In this document: positions 1-7,012 of the stretch, in pieces
Layout of the letters: every line of letters begins with the position of its first letter
Numbering within the stretch: the stretch's first letter is position 1
From: Natronohydrobacter sp.
Lineage (GTDB): Bacteria > Pseudomonadota > Alphaproteobacteria > Rhodobacterales > Rhodobacteraceae
Length of the DNA: 9,809 nucleotides
Direction of reading: 5' to 3'
NCBI GenBank assembly: GCA_007118445.1
Contig: SKRP01000069.1
Location: 1 to 9,809 of the forward strand
Made by a program: the position numbers and the translations under genes
The notes under the pieces: generated by a model
Told to the model about the DNA's origin: nothing
What the model saw: the letters and a program-made list of their open reading frames with translations, nothing else
Databases searched by the model: none

Positions 1-1680
1 ATGCGTGCCGATGGCAAAGCGATGCGCCTCATCGCGCAGACGCTGCACGAAATACAGCACCGGGTCATTGTGGCGCAGCGCGAAAGGTCGCCCACCGGGG
101 CGGTGAAATTCCTCCTTGCCCGCATCGCGGTCGATCCCCTTGGCGACACCCACAACCGGAATATCCTCGACCCCCAGATCGGCCATGATCCCGGCCACTG
201 CGCTGACCTGCCCCGCGCCCCCGTCGATCAGCAAGAGGTCCGGCCAGGTTTCGCCCTCGCGGTCGGGGTCTTCTTTCAGCAGCCGTTCGAAACGGCGCGT
301 CAGCACTTCCTTCATCATGCCGAAATCATCGCCCGCCGCGATCCCGTCGCCGCGGATGTTGAATTTGCGATACTGGCTTTTGATGAACCCGTCCCGCCCC
401 ACCACGATCATTGCGCCGACCGCATCCGTGCCCTGGATATGGCTGTTGTCATAGACTTCGACGCGGGTCGGCGGGGCGTCCAGCCCGAAAGCGTCTGCCA
501 GCCCCTCCAGCATCCGCCCCTGCGCCGCGCTTGACGCCATGCGCATCGCCAGAGCCTCGCGGGCATTGCGGGCGGCGTTCTCGACCAGTTCGGCCTTCTC
601 GCCCCGCTGCGGCACCAGAAGCTCGACCTTGCGCCCCGCGCGTTCGGACAGAAGCTGCGCCATCAGGTCCGCGTTTTCGATCCCATGCGACAGGATCACC
701 TGACGCGGTGGTTCCTTGCTGTCATAGAACTGCCCAAGAAAGGCTTCGAGGATCTCCGGCTCTTCCGCCCCCGCCCCGGTCGCCGGGTAGAAATCGCGAT
801 TGCCCCAGCTCTGGCCCGCCCGGATGAAAAACACCTGCACGCAGGCTTGTCCCTTTTCCAGATGCAGCGCGATCACATCGGCCTCGGTCACAGAACGCGG
901 GTTGATCCCCTGGCTTTGTTGAACTTGTGTAAGTGCCCGGATGCGGTCGCGCAGGGCGGCTGCGCGTTCAAACTCCATCGCCTCGGCAGCTTTTGCCATT
1001 TCTTCAGCGAGTTGTGCCTGAATCTTCGTGCTTTTTCCGGACAGGAAGCGCTCGGCATCTGCGACCAGCCCCGCATAGTCATGTTCGGAAATGTAACCTA
1101 CGCACGGGGCCGAACAGCGCTTGATCTGATAGAGCAGACAGGGTCGGGTCCGGCTGTTGAACACCGAATCCGTGCAGTTGCGCAGCAGAAACACGCGCTG
1201 CAACTGGTTCAGCGTCCGGTTCACTGCCCCGGCAGAGGCGAAGGGGCCGAAATAGCTGCCCTTCACTGCCCGCCGCCCGCGATGCTTGCGCAGTTGCGGA
1301 TAGGCATGATCCTTCGGCAGCAGGATATAGGGAAAGCTCTTGTCGTCGCGCAACAGCACATTGTAGCGCGGCTTCAACTGCTTGATCAGATTCTGTTCCA
1401 GCAGCAGCGCCTCGGTCTCGGTGCGCGTGGTCAGGAACATCATCGACGCCGTTTCGGAAATCATCCGCGCGATCCGCGCCGAATGCCCCGAGGGGCGCGC
1501 ATAATTCGACACCCGCGCCCGCAGATTGCGTGCCTTGCCGACATAGAGCACTTCGGATTTCTCGTTCAGCATCCGGTAAACACCGGGCGAGCCGTCGAGT
1601 TGCTTCACATGCGCCGCGATACAGTCATGGCCGCGCAGGTCAGCGACAGAAGAAGCTACAGGCTGGGTCGGATCGTGCAT
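1..1680 (-). CDS. uvrC: UvrABC excinuclease subunit C, 3' end outside window
   Basis: Nucleotide excision repair endonuclease that, with UvrB, cuts the damaged strand on both sides of a lesion in the cytoplasm. The visible 560 codons read from ATG at 1680 to the window edge with no stop. The N-terminal GIY-YIG nuclease is clear: GVY at residues 33-35, YVGKA at 46-50 and the EALLLE glutamate near 90. Four cysteines, C169, C181, C189 and C193, have the 12-8-4 spacing of the iron-sulfur cluster ligands described for E. coli UvrC. A UVR motif (about 212-247, core MEFERAAALRDRI) would bind UvrB. The RNase H-like 5' nuclease follows, with D411 (VYDNSH), D486 (LLLIDGG) and H553 (RDEAHRFAI) as the probable catalytic residues. 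The family is about 610 residues long, so roughly the last 50-60 residues (tandem helix-hairpin-helix) are missing only because the window ends. No strong Shine-Dalgarno precedes the start; no upstream in-frame ATG competes nearby. Confidence 0.97.
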   Translation of the reverse strand, partial: MHDPTQPVASSVADLRGHDCIAAHVKQLDGSPGVYRMLNEKSEVLYVGKARNLRARVSNYARPSGHSARIARMISETASMMFLTTRTETEALLLEQNLIKQLKPRYNVLLRDDKSFPYILLPKDHAYPQLRKHRGRRAVKGSYFGPFASAGAVNRTLNQLQRVFLLRNCTDSVFNSRTRPCLLYQIKRCSAPCVGYISEHDYAGLVADAERFLSGKSTKIQAQLAEEMAKAAEAMEFERAAALRDRIRALTQVQQSQGINPRSVTEADVIALHLEKGQACVQVFFIRAGQSWGNRDFYPATGAGAEEPEILEAFLGQFYDSKEPPRQVILSHGIENADLMAQLLSERAGRKVELLVPQRGEKAELVENAARNAREALAMRMASSAAQGRMLEGLADAFGLDAPPTRVEVYDNSHIQGTDAVGAMIVVGRDGFIKSQYRKFNIRGDGIAAGDDFGMMKEVLTRRFERLLKEDPDREGETWPDLLLIDGGAGQVSAVAGIMADLGVEDIPVVGVAKGIDRDAGKEEFHRPGGRPFALRHNDPVLYFVQRLRDEAHRFAIGTH

Positions 1681-1757
1681 GTCTGATCTGTGCGTGATTC
1701 TGCCATGATCTGCAATCTTTTCGCCAGGGCTTCAACCGGATTCCTGTCCACCAAATC

Positions 1758-1766
1758 TGTGGATAA
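1758..1766 (-). promoter_or_regulatory. Perfect DnaA-box match (TTATCCACA)
   Basis: The minus strand reads TTATCCACA, an exact match to the TTATNCACA consensus bound by the initiator DnaA. It sits 78 bp upstream of the uvrC ATG, next to the AT-rich stretch. I found no second good match nearby, so it may be a lone regulatory box or chance. Confidence 0.35.
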
Positions 1767-1896
1767 CTCTGTGGGTGAATATCGGTTCACACGGGTTACC
1801 CCTTGTAAATCACGCGATTTGGAGATCTGCATAAAAAATAGGCATATTAATAACCTTCTGATATTTAATGGAAATAAATTGCGAGCGGGCAAGCAT

Positions 1897-1918
1897 ATGA
1901 AAACTATGATGTTTTCAT
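1897..1918. repeat. Inverted repeat, 8-bp arms, upstream of uvrC
   Basis: ATGAAAAC (1897-1904) and GTTTTCAT (1911-1918) are exact reverse complements with a 6-nt spacer. No T-run follows on either strand, so it is not a standard intrinsic terminator. It lies about 70-90 nt past the SDR stop and could be a weak RNA hairpin at the end of that transcript or a protein-binding palindrome. Confidence 0.5.
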
Positions 1919-1986
1919 CGCAACTCTGTGACAGATTTGTGAGCAGTGCACAACTTGCATCACGAGGGCAGGTTTTCCGCAGCCCG

Positions 1987-2757
1987 TCAGCCCAGATCCG
2001 GTGTCTGCCAGACCAGATGCTGACCGCCATCAACGCATAAAAGCTGGCCGGTAACAGCCTTTGAATCGAGGAAAAAACCCAGCGCTGCAGTGATATCATC
2101 AAGGTTTGCGCCGCGCCCCAGAACTGTCGCGGCGCGGCTGTTGAGATACTCTGCTGCGGGCTGTTCTTCGGCCTGCAGGGTCGGCCCCGGCCCGATCGCA
2201 TTGACCCGCACGCGCGGGCCAAGTTCCTGCGCGGCCATCTGCGTGAAGGCCCAGAGCCCCATCTTGGCAATCGAATAGGTCATGTGCTGCGGGGTCAGTT
2301 TGCGCACCTTCTGGTCGATCAGATTGACCACCAGCCCTTGCGCCACAGGCTCACCGGCCTCGTCCTGCACCGGGTCGGGGCATTGCGCGGCAAAACTCTG
2401 GGTCAGGACGAAAGGCGCGCGCAGGTTCGACATCATGTGACGGTCCCAGCTGTCGCGCGTGGCCGTGGCGATGCTGTCCTGCTCGAAGATCGAGGCATTG
2501 TTGACCAGCACGCTCAGCGGACCGCCAAGCTCTCGCGCCGCCTCTGGCAAAAGCGGGGCAAGAGCGTCCTCATCGAGCAGATCGGCACGCAGGCAGATGG
2601 CGCGACGGCCCATGCCCTCGATCTGGTGCGCAAGCTCTTCGGCAGCCATGGCCGAGCTGGCGTAATGAATCGCCACATCATGCCCGCGCGCGGCCAGAGA
2701 GAGCGCCATTGCCCGCCCCAGCCGTTTCGCGCCGCCTGTTACCAATGCCCGTGTCAT
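1987..2757 (-). CDS. SDR-family oxidoreductase, pteridine-reductase/FolM type
   Basis: A 256-residue short-chain dehydrogenase/reductase, cytoplasmic and probably NADPH-dependent. The Rossmann glycine motif TGGAKRLGR is at residues 7-15, and HYASS (31-35) is the position that favours NADP(H). NNAS is at 86-89 and the structural Asn is N111. The active site reads NLIDQ with D148, then Y161 and K165 (YSIAK). The classical catalytic Ser is therefore Asp. This is the arrangement of trypanosomatid pteridine reductase PTR1 (Asp-Tyr-Lys) and of E. coli dihydromonapterin reductase FolM. Together with the TGxxKRLG motif, it points to reduction of a pterin or folate rather than a generic alcohol. The substrate is inferred, and no folate gene is nearby. 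The start lies 3 nt after the antiporter stop codon, so it is the last gene of the cluster starting with sppA. Confidence 0.85.
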   Translation of the reverse strand: MTRALVTGGAKRLGRAMALSLAARGHDVAIHYASSAMAAEELAHQIEGMGRRAICLRADLLDEDALAPLLPEAARELGGPLSVLVNNASIFEQDSIATATRDSWDRHMMSNLRAPFVLTQSFAAQCPDPVQDEAGEPVAQGLVVNLIDQKVRKLTPQHMTYSIAKMGLWAFTQMAAQELGPRVRVNAIGPGPTLQAEEQPAAEYLNSRAATVLGRGANLDDITAALGFFLDSKAVTGQLLCVDGGQHLVWQTPDLG

Positions 2758-2760
2758 AGC

Positions 2761-3702
2761 TCAGCCCCCGAAGTGAAACAGAAGCCAGATGTAGCCGCCA
2801 TATGCTGAAAGCAAGAGCGCGCCGGTCACGCGCCCGATGGCCCGGCCACTCCAGATGAAGGGGGCGATGATCAGGGCCGCCCCCAGCATGACCCAGACAT
2901 CCAGCCGCAGCATCGTGTCGGGCACATGCAGCGGTCCCACCAGCCCGGCCACACCAAGGATGAACAGCAGGTTGAAGATGTTCGAGCCAAGGATATTGCC
3001 CAACGCGACCCCACCCTCGCGGCGGATCGCAGCCATGAGCGTTGTGGCCAGTTCCGGCAGCGAAGTGCCGATCGCGACGATGGTCAGCCCGATGATGACA
3101 TCCGATACGCCCAGCGCCTCGGCGATATCGACCGCGCCTGCGACCAGCAGATTCGCCCCCAGCGGCAAGCCGATCAGCCCGAGCGCCAGAAACAGCACCA
3201 GTTTGTGACCCGCAAGCGCGGGGTCGGCGCCTTCCAGCTCCTCTGGTTCCATACGCGCGCGCTGCCCGCGCCAGATGCTTTCCGCCATGAACAGCGCGAA
3301 CACGGCCAGCAACACCATGGCCTGCCAGAATGCGAACACCCCGGTCAGGGCCAGCCCGATGAACAGGACTGTCACCGCCAGCATGATCGCATAATCGCGC
3401 AGGCTCTCGCGGCCGATCAGCACAGGCGCGATCAGCGCGGGCAACCCCATGACCAGCAGGATATTGGCGATATTCGAGCCCACCACATTGCCCAGCGCCA
3501 GCCCGCCTGCATCCGCCAGCACCGCCTTGACCGAAACCAGCAGTTCCGGGGCCGAAGTGCCGAAGGCCACGACGGTCATGCCCACCATCAGCGCCGGGAC
3601 ACCGAAGCGCAGCGCCAGATTGACCGCGCCGCGCACCAGCAGATCCCCTGCCAGAAGCAGGATCGCCAAGCCGCCCAGCACCTGGGCGATATCGATCAAC
3701 AT
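2761..3702 (-). CDS. Na+/Ca2+ antiporter, CaCA family (YrbG-like)
   Basis: A 313-residue inner-membrane cation exchanger with about ten predicted hydrophobic helices and the duplicated alpha repeats of the CaCA superfamily. Alpha-1 spans residues about 41-87, with GTSAPE (E53) and GNVVGSNIAN (N80). Alpha-2 spans about 205-250, with GTSLPE (E217) and GNILGSNIFN (N244). E53 and E217 match the two ion-binding glutamates of the archaeal NCX_Mj exchanger. Its alpha-2 aspartate is Asn here, so the ion-site chemistry differs slightly. A charged loop (about 145-165) separates the two halves. It probably expels Ca2+ using the Na+ or H+ gradient; ion preference cannot be told from sequence. AAGGAT, inside the end of the upstream small gene, serves as its Shine-Dalgarno. 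It follows that gene by 3 nt and precedes the SDR by 3 nt. Confidence 0.93.
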   Translation of the reverse strand: MLIDIAQVLGGLAILLLAGDLLVRGAVNLALRFGVPALMVGMTVVAFGTSAPELLVSVKAVLADAGGLALGNVVGSNIANILLVMGLPALIAPVLIGRESLRDYAIMLAVTVLFIGLALTGVFAFWQAMVLLAVFALFMAESIWRGQRARMEPEELEGADPALAGHKLVLFLALGLIGLPLGANLLVAGAVDIAEALGVSDVIIGLTIVAIGTSLPELATTLMAAIRREGGVALGNILGSNIFNLLFILGVAGLVGPLHVPDTMLRLDVWVMLGAALIIAPFIWSGRAIGRVTGALLLSAYGGYIWLLFHFGG

Positions 3703-3705
3703 GGG

Positions 3706-3897
3706 TTACTTATCCTTGCAGCGGCAATTCTCGCCGCCGAGAAGAAATTTGCCGCAGCTCTTGCATTTGCGCGGGCGGGGCAGTTTCGCGCTGCGCAGCC
3801 GGTCGATCGGGGTCTTGCGCTCGGGGTTCAGCCATTTCTGCACGGCCCCCATCACCACCATGAAGACCAGAAAGGCTGTGACGATCTTGAAGATCAT
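3706..3897 (-). CDS. Small membrane protein with Cys4 (zinc-ribbon-like) tail
   Basis: A 63-residue protein of unknown function. Residues about 2-18 form one hydrophobic helix (IFKIVTAFLVFMVVMGA). A basic linker (about 24-43, rich in Arg, Lys and Pro) follows, then a C-terminal KCKSCG...CRCKDK segment. The CxxC and CxC pairs suggest a small metal-binding knuckle, but only four cysteines in a very short span support this. I chose the ATG at 3897 because it gives a helix-first protein starting 4 nt after the sppA stop codon. The longer reading from 3954 would overlap the end of sppA and has a charged, unlikely N-terminus. The Shine-Dalgarno is weak, so it may be translated by coupling to sppA. 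The tight position between sppA and the antiporter suggests co-expression and perhaps a membrane role with the peptidase, but that is inference. Confidence 0.75.
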   Translation of the reverse strand: MIFKIVTAFLVFMVVMGAVQKWLNPERKTPIDRLRSAKLPRPRKCKSCGKFLLGGENCRCKDK

Positions 3898-3901
3898 GGC
3901 G

Positions 3902-4708
3902 CTACAGCCCGAAGCGCGCATAAAGCGCGCGTTCTTCCGCCAGTGCCACCGCATCGCCCATCAGCGACAGGCCGAACCGCGCCAGCAGCGGGCGGCGGAC
4001 ACCATAGCTGCGGAACTTCACCTTGTCGCCAAAGCGTTCTTTCATCACTGGCGCCAGATGGCCGATCCCGTCCACCAGCCCCAGCTCGACGGCCTGACGG
4101 CCCAGCCAGAACTCGCCGGTAAACAGGCGGTCATCATCGGCCAGTTTCGCGGCGCGCCGATCCTGCACCTGAGCGATGAAATTGGCATGGATCTGCTCCA
4201 TCAGCCCGGTCAGCCGCGCCACATCCTCGGGGTTCTCGGGGCGGAACGGATCAAGCTGTGATTTCGACTTGCCCGCAGTGTAAACGCGCCGCTCGACGCC
4301 CAGTTTTGCAATCGCGTCCTGCAGCCCGAAGCTGGCCGAAATCACCCCGATCGAGCCGATGATCGAATTGGCATCGGCAAAGACCTCATCGGCGGCCGTG
4401 GCCAGCCAGTAGCCGCCCGAGGCCGCCACATCCTCGACAAAGCCGAAAACCGGCAGCTCGGTTTCTTCGGCCAGCCGCCGGATGCGCGCTGCGATCAGCG
4501 CCGATTGCACTGGCGAGCCGCCGGGCGAATTCAGCACCAGCGCCACGGCGGACGGTTTGCCACGGCGAAACGCGGCCTCGATCACGGGCGCGAGGACCGC
4601 ATCATTGAGCTGTCCCGGACGACCGCCCGCCGCGATCATCCCCTGCAGCCGCAGAACAGCCACCCGGGGCGCGCGATTTACAAATGGTATCTTCATGCGC
4701 CCGCACAT
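3902..4708 (-). CDS. sppA: S49-family serine peptidase, short SppA-like form
   Basis: A single-domain S49 protease of the signal-peptide-peptidase A family (268 residues), which degrades leftover signal peptides or membrane peptides. Counting from the alternative ATG at 4696, the catalytic Ser is S93 (VAASGGYW) and the general-base Lys is K145 (AGKSKSQLDPF). This 52-residue separation equals that of B. subtilis SppA (S147/K199). The oxyanion-region motif NSPGGSPVQS is at 56-65. There is no N-terminal membrane anchor, unlike E. coli SppA, so it is cytosolic or peripheral unless a partner tethers it. I prefer the ATG at 4708 because GGGAGG lies 9 nt upstream; starting at 4696 would shorten it by four residues. 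The frame stays open upstream to about 5065, but that part overlaps the divergent lysR gene and is a shadow. It is the first gene of the cluster running down to the SDR and is divergent from lysR. Confidence 0.92.
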   Translation of the reverse strand: MCGRMKIPFVNRAPRVAVLRLQGMIAAGGRPGQLNDAVLAPVIEAAFRRGKPSAVALVLNSPGGSPVQSALIAARIRRLAEETELPVFGFVEDVAASGGYWLATAADEVFADANSIIGSIGVISASFGLQDAIAKLGVERRVYTAGKSKSQLDPFRPENPEDVARLTGLMEQIHANFIAQVQDRRAAKLADDDRLFTGEFWLGRQAVELGLVDGIGHLAPVMKERFGDKVKFRSYGVRRPLLARFGLSLMGDAVALAEERALYARFGL

Positions 4709-4765
4709 AAGGCGCGGCCTCCCGCACAACAAGAGGCCACGCGCCGATTCTGGCTCTTGCGCCGC

Positions 4766-4780
4766 CCCTGTGCCACAGGG
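4766..4780. promoter_or_regulatory. Perfect 15-bp palindrome before lysR
   Basis: CCCTGTG (4766-4772), a central C, then CACAGGG (4774-4780) are exact reverse complements. It lies in the 85-bp spacer between divergent sppA and lysR, 13 bp before the lysR ATG. LysR-type proteins commonly bind such dyads in the shared divergent promoter, so autoregulation is plausible. In RNA it could form a hairpin just before the AGAGG ribosome site (4787-4791). A looser inverted repeat (CAAGAG at 4730-4735, CTCTTG at 4754-4759) lies alongside. Confidence 0.5.
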
Positions 4781-4793
4781 CAGAACAGAGGCC

Positions 4794-5708
4794 ATGCTCG
4801 ACCGGCTGGAAATGTTCATCGCTTTGGCCCAGACGCGCCATTTCGGGCGCGCGGCCGAACGCATGGGCGTGACCCAGCCCTCGCTCTCTGCCGCGATCAA
4901 GACGCTTGAGGGCGAGCTGGGCGTGCAGCTTGTCTGGCGCGGCTCGCGCTTCGAGGGGCTGACGCCCGAAGGCGCGCGCGTGCTGGACTGGGCAATCCGG
5001 ATCGTGGGTGACAGCCGCACCCTGCGCGAGGAAATGCGCGCGGCGCGGCACGGGCTGTCGGGCAATCTGCGGCTGGGGGTGGTGCCGACCGCGCTGCCGA
5101 TGATCGCGCGGCTGACCGGCCCCTATCTGCGCGCCAATCCCAAGGTGCGGCTGGAAATCCTCGCGCGCTCCTCGATCGAGATCCTGCAGCAGATCGAAAC
5201 CTTGCAGCTTGATGCGGGCATCTCTTATCTGGACAATGAACCGCTGGGCCGGGTGGTGACAGTGTCGCTTTATACCGAGCGTTATCTGCTGCTGACCCGG
5301 AGCGATCACCCGATGGCCAGCCAGGGTGTGCTGGGCTGGGCGGATTTGTCAGGGTTGCCGCTGTGTCTGCTCACGCCGGATATGCAGAACCGGCGTATCA
5401 TCAATGCCGAACTGGCCCGCGCCGGGGTCGAGAGCGTGCCGCAGCTGGAATCGAATTCCATCCTGACACTGATTGCCCATGTGCAGGCCGGGCCATGGGT
5501 CAGTGTGGTCAATGCACATACGGCGCAGTTGTTTTCCAACACGCCAGAGCTGCAGGCCGTGCCGCTGTCCGGCGAGAGCGAGGCCAAGCAGGTCGGGCTG
5601 ATCGCGCCCTGGCGAGAGCCGCATACGCCGGTTCTCGCCGCGCTGCTGGCAGAGGCGCGGCGCTTCGGACAGGGCGAACCTTCCGCTGCGGGCATCCGGG
5701 CTTGCTGA
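4794..5708 (+). CDS. LysR-family transcriptional regulator
   Basis: A 304-residue LysR-type DNA-binding regulator. The winged helix-turn-helix fills residues 1-60, with the turn and recognition helix in HFGRAAERMGVTQPSLSAAIKTLE (about 16-39). A linker helix follows, then the effector-binding domain from about residue 90 (LRLGVVPTALP) to the C-terminus, with the segment LCLLTPDMQNRR near 197. From memory, this overall sequence resembles FdsR-type regulators found next to NAD-dependent formate dehydrogenase operons, but no such genes lie in the window. The divergent sppA promoter shares its 85-bp upstream region, so sppA is another possible target. The start at 4794 is set by AGAGG close upstream and by the normal LysR N-terminus (MLDRLEMF); the longer open frame to 4482 overlaps sppA antisense and is not used. 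Confidence 0.93.
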   Translation: MLDRLEMFIALAQTRHFGRAAERMGVTQPSLSAAIKTLEGELGVQLVWRGSRFEGLTPEGARVLDWAIRIVGDSRTLREEMRAARHGLSGNLRLGVVPTALPMIARLTGPYLRANPKVRLEILARSSIEILQQIETLQLDAGISYLDNEPLGRVVTVSLYTERYLLLTRSDHPMASQGVLGWADLSGLPLCLLTPDMQNRRIINAELARAGVESVPQLESNSILTLIAHVQAGPWVSVVNAHTAQLFSNTPELQAVPLSGESEAKQVGLIAPWREPHTPVLAALLAEARRFGQGEPSAAGIRAC

Positions 5709-5980
5709 TCAGATGATCGGCCTGCCGTGCGGCACTTGCTGCCTGCGCGACCGCACTGCATTCGTATCTGCTTGCCGAGCAATCGCGATCGAAGCGCATC
5801 CGGCACCCGGTTGCGCGATTTTGCTTTCTGGGGCGCGGATGCATCGCGCCTGGGGCGGAATGGCGGGCGGAATGGCTGGAGTATTTGACCGATTTCGTAT
5901 TGCCTCTTGACGCGCGTCAATATTACACTGCGAAGAGGAAAATTTCTGTCATGCCGGCAGTCAGGCAGGGAAGGGCGCAG
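5709..5980. other. Intergenic region between lysR and the lacI-type gene
   Basis: These 272 bp contain no convincing gene. A stem GGCGCG/CGCGCC (5832-5837 and 5845-5850, loop of 7) could form a hairpin but has no T-run after it. The perfect palindrome at 5907-5920 lies in the likely promoter. It is directly followed by TATTAC (5921-5926), a possible -10 element, with TTGCCT (5900-5905) as a possible but closely spaced (15 nt) -35. Confidence 0.6.
5907..5920. promoter_or_regulatory. Candidate LacI-family operator before its own gene
   Basis: TTGACGCGCGTCAA is a perfect 14-bp palindrome with a central CpG, the usual form of LacI-family operators. It sits 60 bp before the repressor start codon and abuts a possible -10 hexamer, so binding would block transcription (autoregulation). 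A related sequence precedes smoE at 7012-7033. Confidence 0.6.
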
Positions 5981-7012
5981 GTGAAGACCCCGAAGCTACG
6001 CAATATGGAAGAGTTTGCCGCGCTGAGCGGCATTTCCCGGCCCACTGTGTCGAAATACTTTCAGGATCCCGAAAGCGTGCGCAGTTCGACCCGCCAGCGC
6101 ATCGAGGCCGCGCTGGAGCAATATGACTACCGTCCCAATATTTTCGCGGTCAACCAGAACCGCAAACTGACCAAGATCGTGGGCATTGTCGTGCCGTTTC
6201 TGGCCGATCCTTTCTTTGCCGAAATTGCCCGCCGGATCGAGCTGCGCTGCATCGAGGCCGGGTTCTGGCCGATCCTGTTTTCGGCGCATGGCCAGCAGAA
6301 GCTGGAAAACAACATTCTCGAAAGCCTGCGCGTGCTCAAGCCCGCCGGAGTCTTGTTGGCCCCTCTGGGGCGGGCTTCGGACAGAGAGGCGGTCGAGCGC
6401 TTTTGTGCTGATGTGCCGACTGTGCTGTTTGACAGCAATATCAGCGATCTGGGGGCGGCTTTTGTCGGGTCGGACAATGCGGATTTCGTCACCCAGAGCG
6501 TGGAATATCTGGCCCGGACCGGGTCGCCGCCGGTGTTTTTTGAAATGCGCACCCCGGCCAATCCCAATGCCAACAAGCGCCGCCATGCCTATATCGCCGC
6601 GATGGAACGGCTTGGCCAGCCTGTGCGGATCATCGCTGTCGCGGGCGAGGGCTGGGATTTCGAGCGTATCGGCTATGAGGGCGGGCTGAAGGCGCTGGCC
6701 GAGGATGCGCTGGAAACCGACACGGTGCTGTGCAGCAATGACCGGCTGGCGCTGGGCTTTCTGACCGCCTGCTACGAGAAGGGCCTGTCGATCGGCTACG
6801 GCAAGGACCATGCGCTGCGCGTCATGTCGCATGACGATCATCCTTTCGCGCGGTTCAGTTGCCCGCCGCTGACCACGGTCGCGCATGATTATGATTCTGT
6901 GTCCAACCGCTCGGTCGAGATCCTGTTCGACATGATCGAGCGCGGCACCCCTGCCCCCGAACGCGAGGAAATACTGTTCAAGACCAAGCTGGTGCTGCGC
7001 ATGTCCGCATAA
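5981..7012 (+). CDS. LacI-family repressor, probable regulator of the smo transporter
   Basis: A 343-residue LacI-type regulator. The helix-turn-helix is at residues about 8-27 (MEEFAALSGISRPTVSKYF), a hinge region follows at 50-62 (YRPNIFAVNQNRK), and the periplasmic-binding-protein-like sensor domain runs from about 66 (IVGIVVPFLADPFF) to the end. It includes the usual CSNDRLALGF segment near 250. It most likely binds a sugar or polyol and controls the adjacent smoE operon. I chose the GTG at 5981 because AGGGAAGGG (5967-5975) lies 5 nt upstream and the helix-turn-helix then starts at the normal distance from the N-terminus. ATG 5951 and TTG 5885 are in frame but would add unexplained residues, and the TTG start would place the operator inside the gene. 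The hinge lacks the usual intercalating Leu (Gln at position 59). The gene ends 88 bp before smoE. Confidence 0.93.
   Translation: MKTPKLRNMEEFAALSGISRPTVSKYFQDPESVRSSTRQRIEAALEQYDYRPNIFAVNQNRKLTKIVGIVVPFLADPFFAEIARRIELRCIEAGFWPILFSAHGQQKLENNILESLRVLKPAGVLLAPLGRASDREAVERFCADVPTVLFDSNISDLGAAFVGSDNADFVTQSVEYLARTGSPPVFFEMRTPANPNANKRRHAYIAAMERLGQPVRIIAVAGEGWDFERIGYEGGLKALAEDALETDTVLCSNDRLALGFLTACYEKGLSIGYGKDHALRVMSHDDHPFARFSCPPLTTVAHDYDSVSNRSVEILFDMIERGTPAPEREEILFKTKLVLRMSA

Larger units (their letters stand above)
1681..1986. other. AT-rich intergenic region upstream of uvrC
   Basis: These 306 bp separate the SDR stop codon from the uvrC start and must hold the uvrC promoter and the end of the upstream transcript. 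The stretch at about 1825-1880 is strikingly AT-rich compared with the GC-rich flanks. I see a perfect DnaA-box match at 1758-1766, an 8-bp inverted repeat at 1897-1918, and a smaller one (AAATC at 1807-1811, GATTT at 1816-1820). A weak minus-strand promoter could be TTGCCC (complement of 1887-1892), a 17-nt spacer and ATTAAA (complement of 1864-1869). No terminator with a T-run is visible on either strand, and I find no convincing protein-coding gene. Confidence 0.7.

Noticed and set aside
685..1686. Long open frame (333 codons) on the plus strand
   Set aside because: It lies antisense to uvrC, which has full domain and active-site support; long antisense frames are common in GC-rich genes.
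1785..1799. LexA (SOS) box of the alphaproteobacterial GTTC-N7-GTTC type before uvrC
   Set aside because: The site reads GTTC-N7-TTAC, two mismatches in the second half, too weak to claim SOS control.
1690..2040. 116-codon open frame on the plus strand in the uvrC upstream gap
   Set aside because: No clear ribosome site, no recognisable domain, and it runs into the SDR gene antisense. It covers the AT-rich regulatory stretch.
2926..4122. 398-codon open frame on the plus strand, rich in Gln, His, Arg and Asp
   Set aside because: Antisense shadow across the antiporter, the small membrane protein and sppA; its composition is typical of a mirror frame.
5832..5850. Terminator after lysR
   Set aside because: The 6-bp GC stem has no T-run and is over 120 bp past the stop codon; only a possible hairpin.
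5885..5980. Longer N-terminus for the LacI-type repressor (TTG 5885 or ATG 5951)
   Set aside because: The GTG at 5981 has the best ribosome site and places the helix-turn-helix normally. The TTG start would put the palindromic operator inside the gene.
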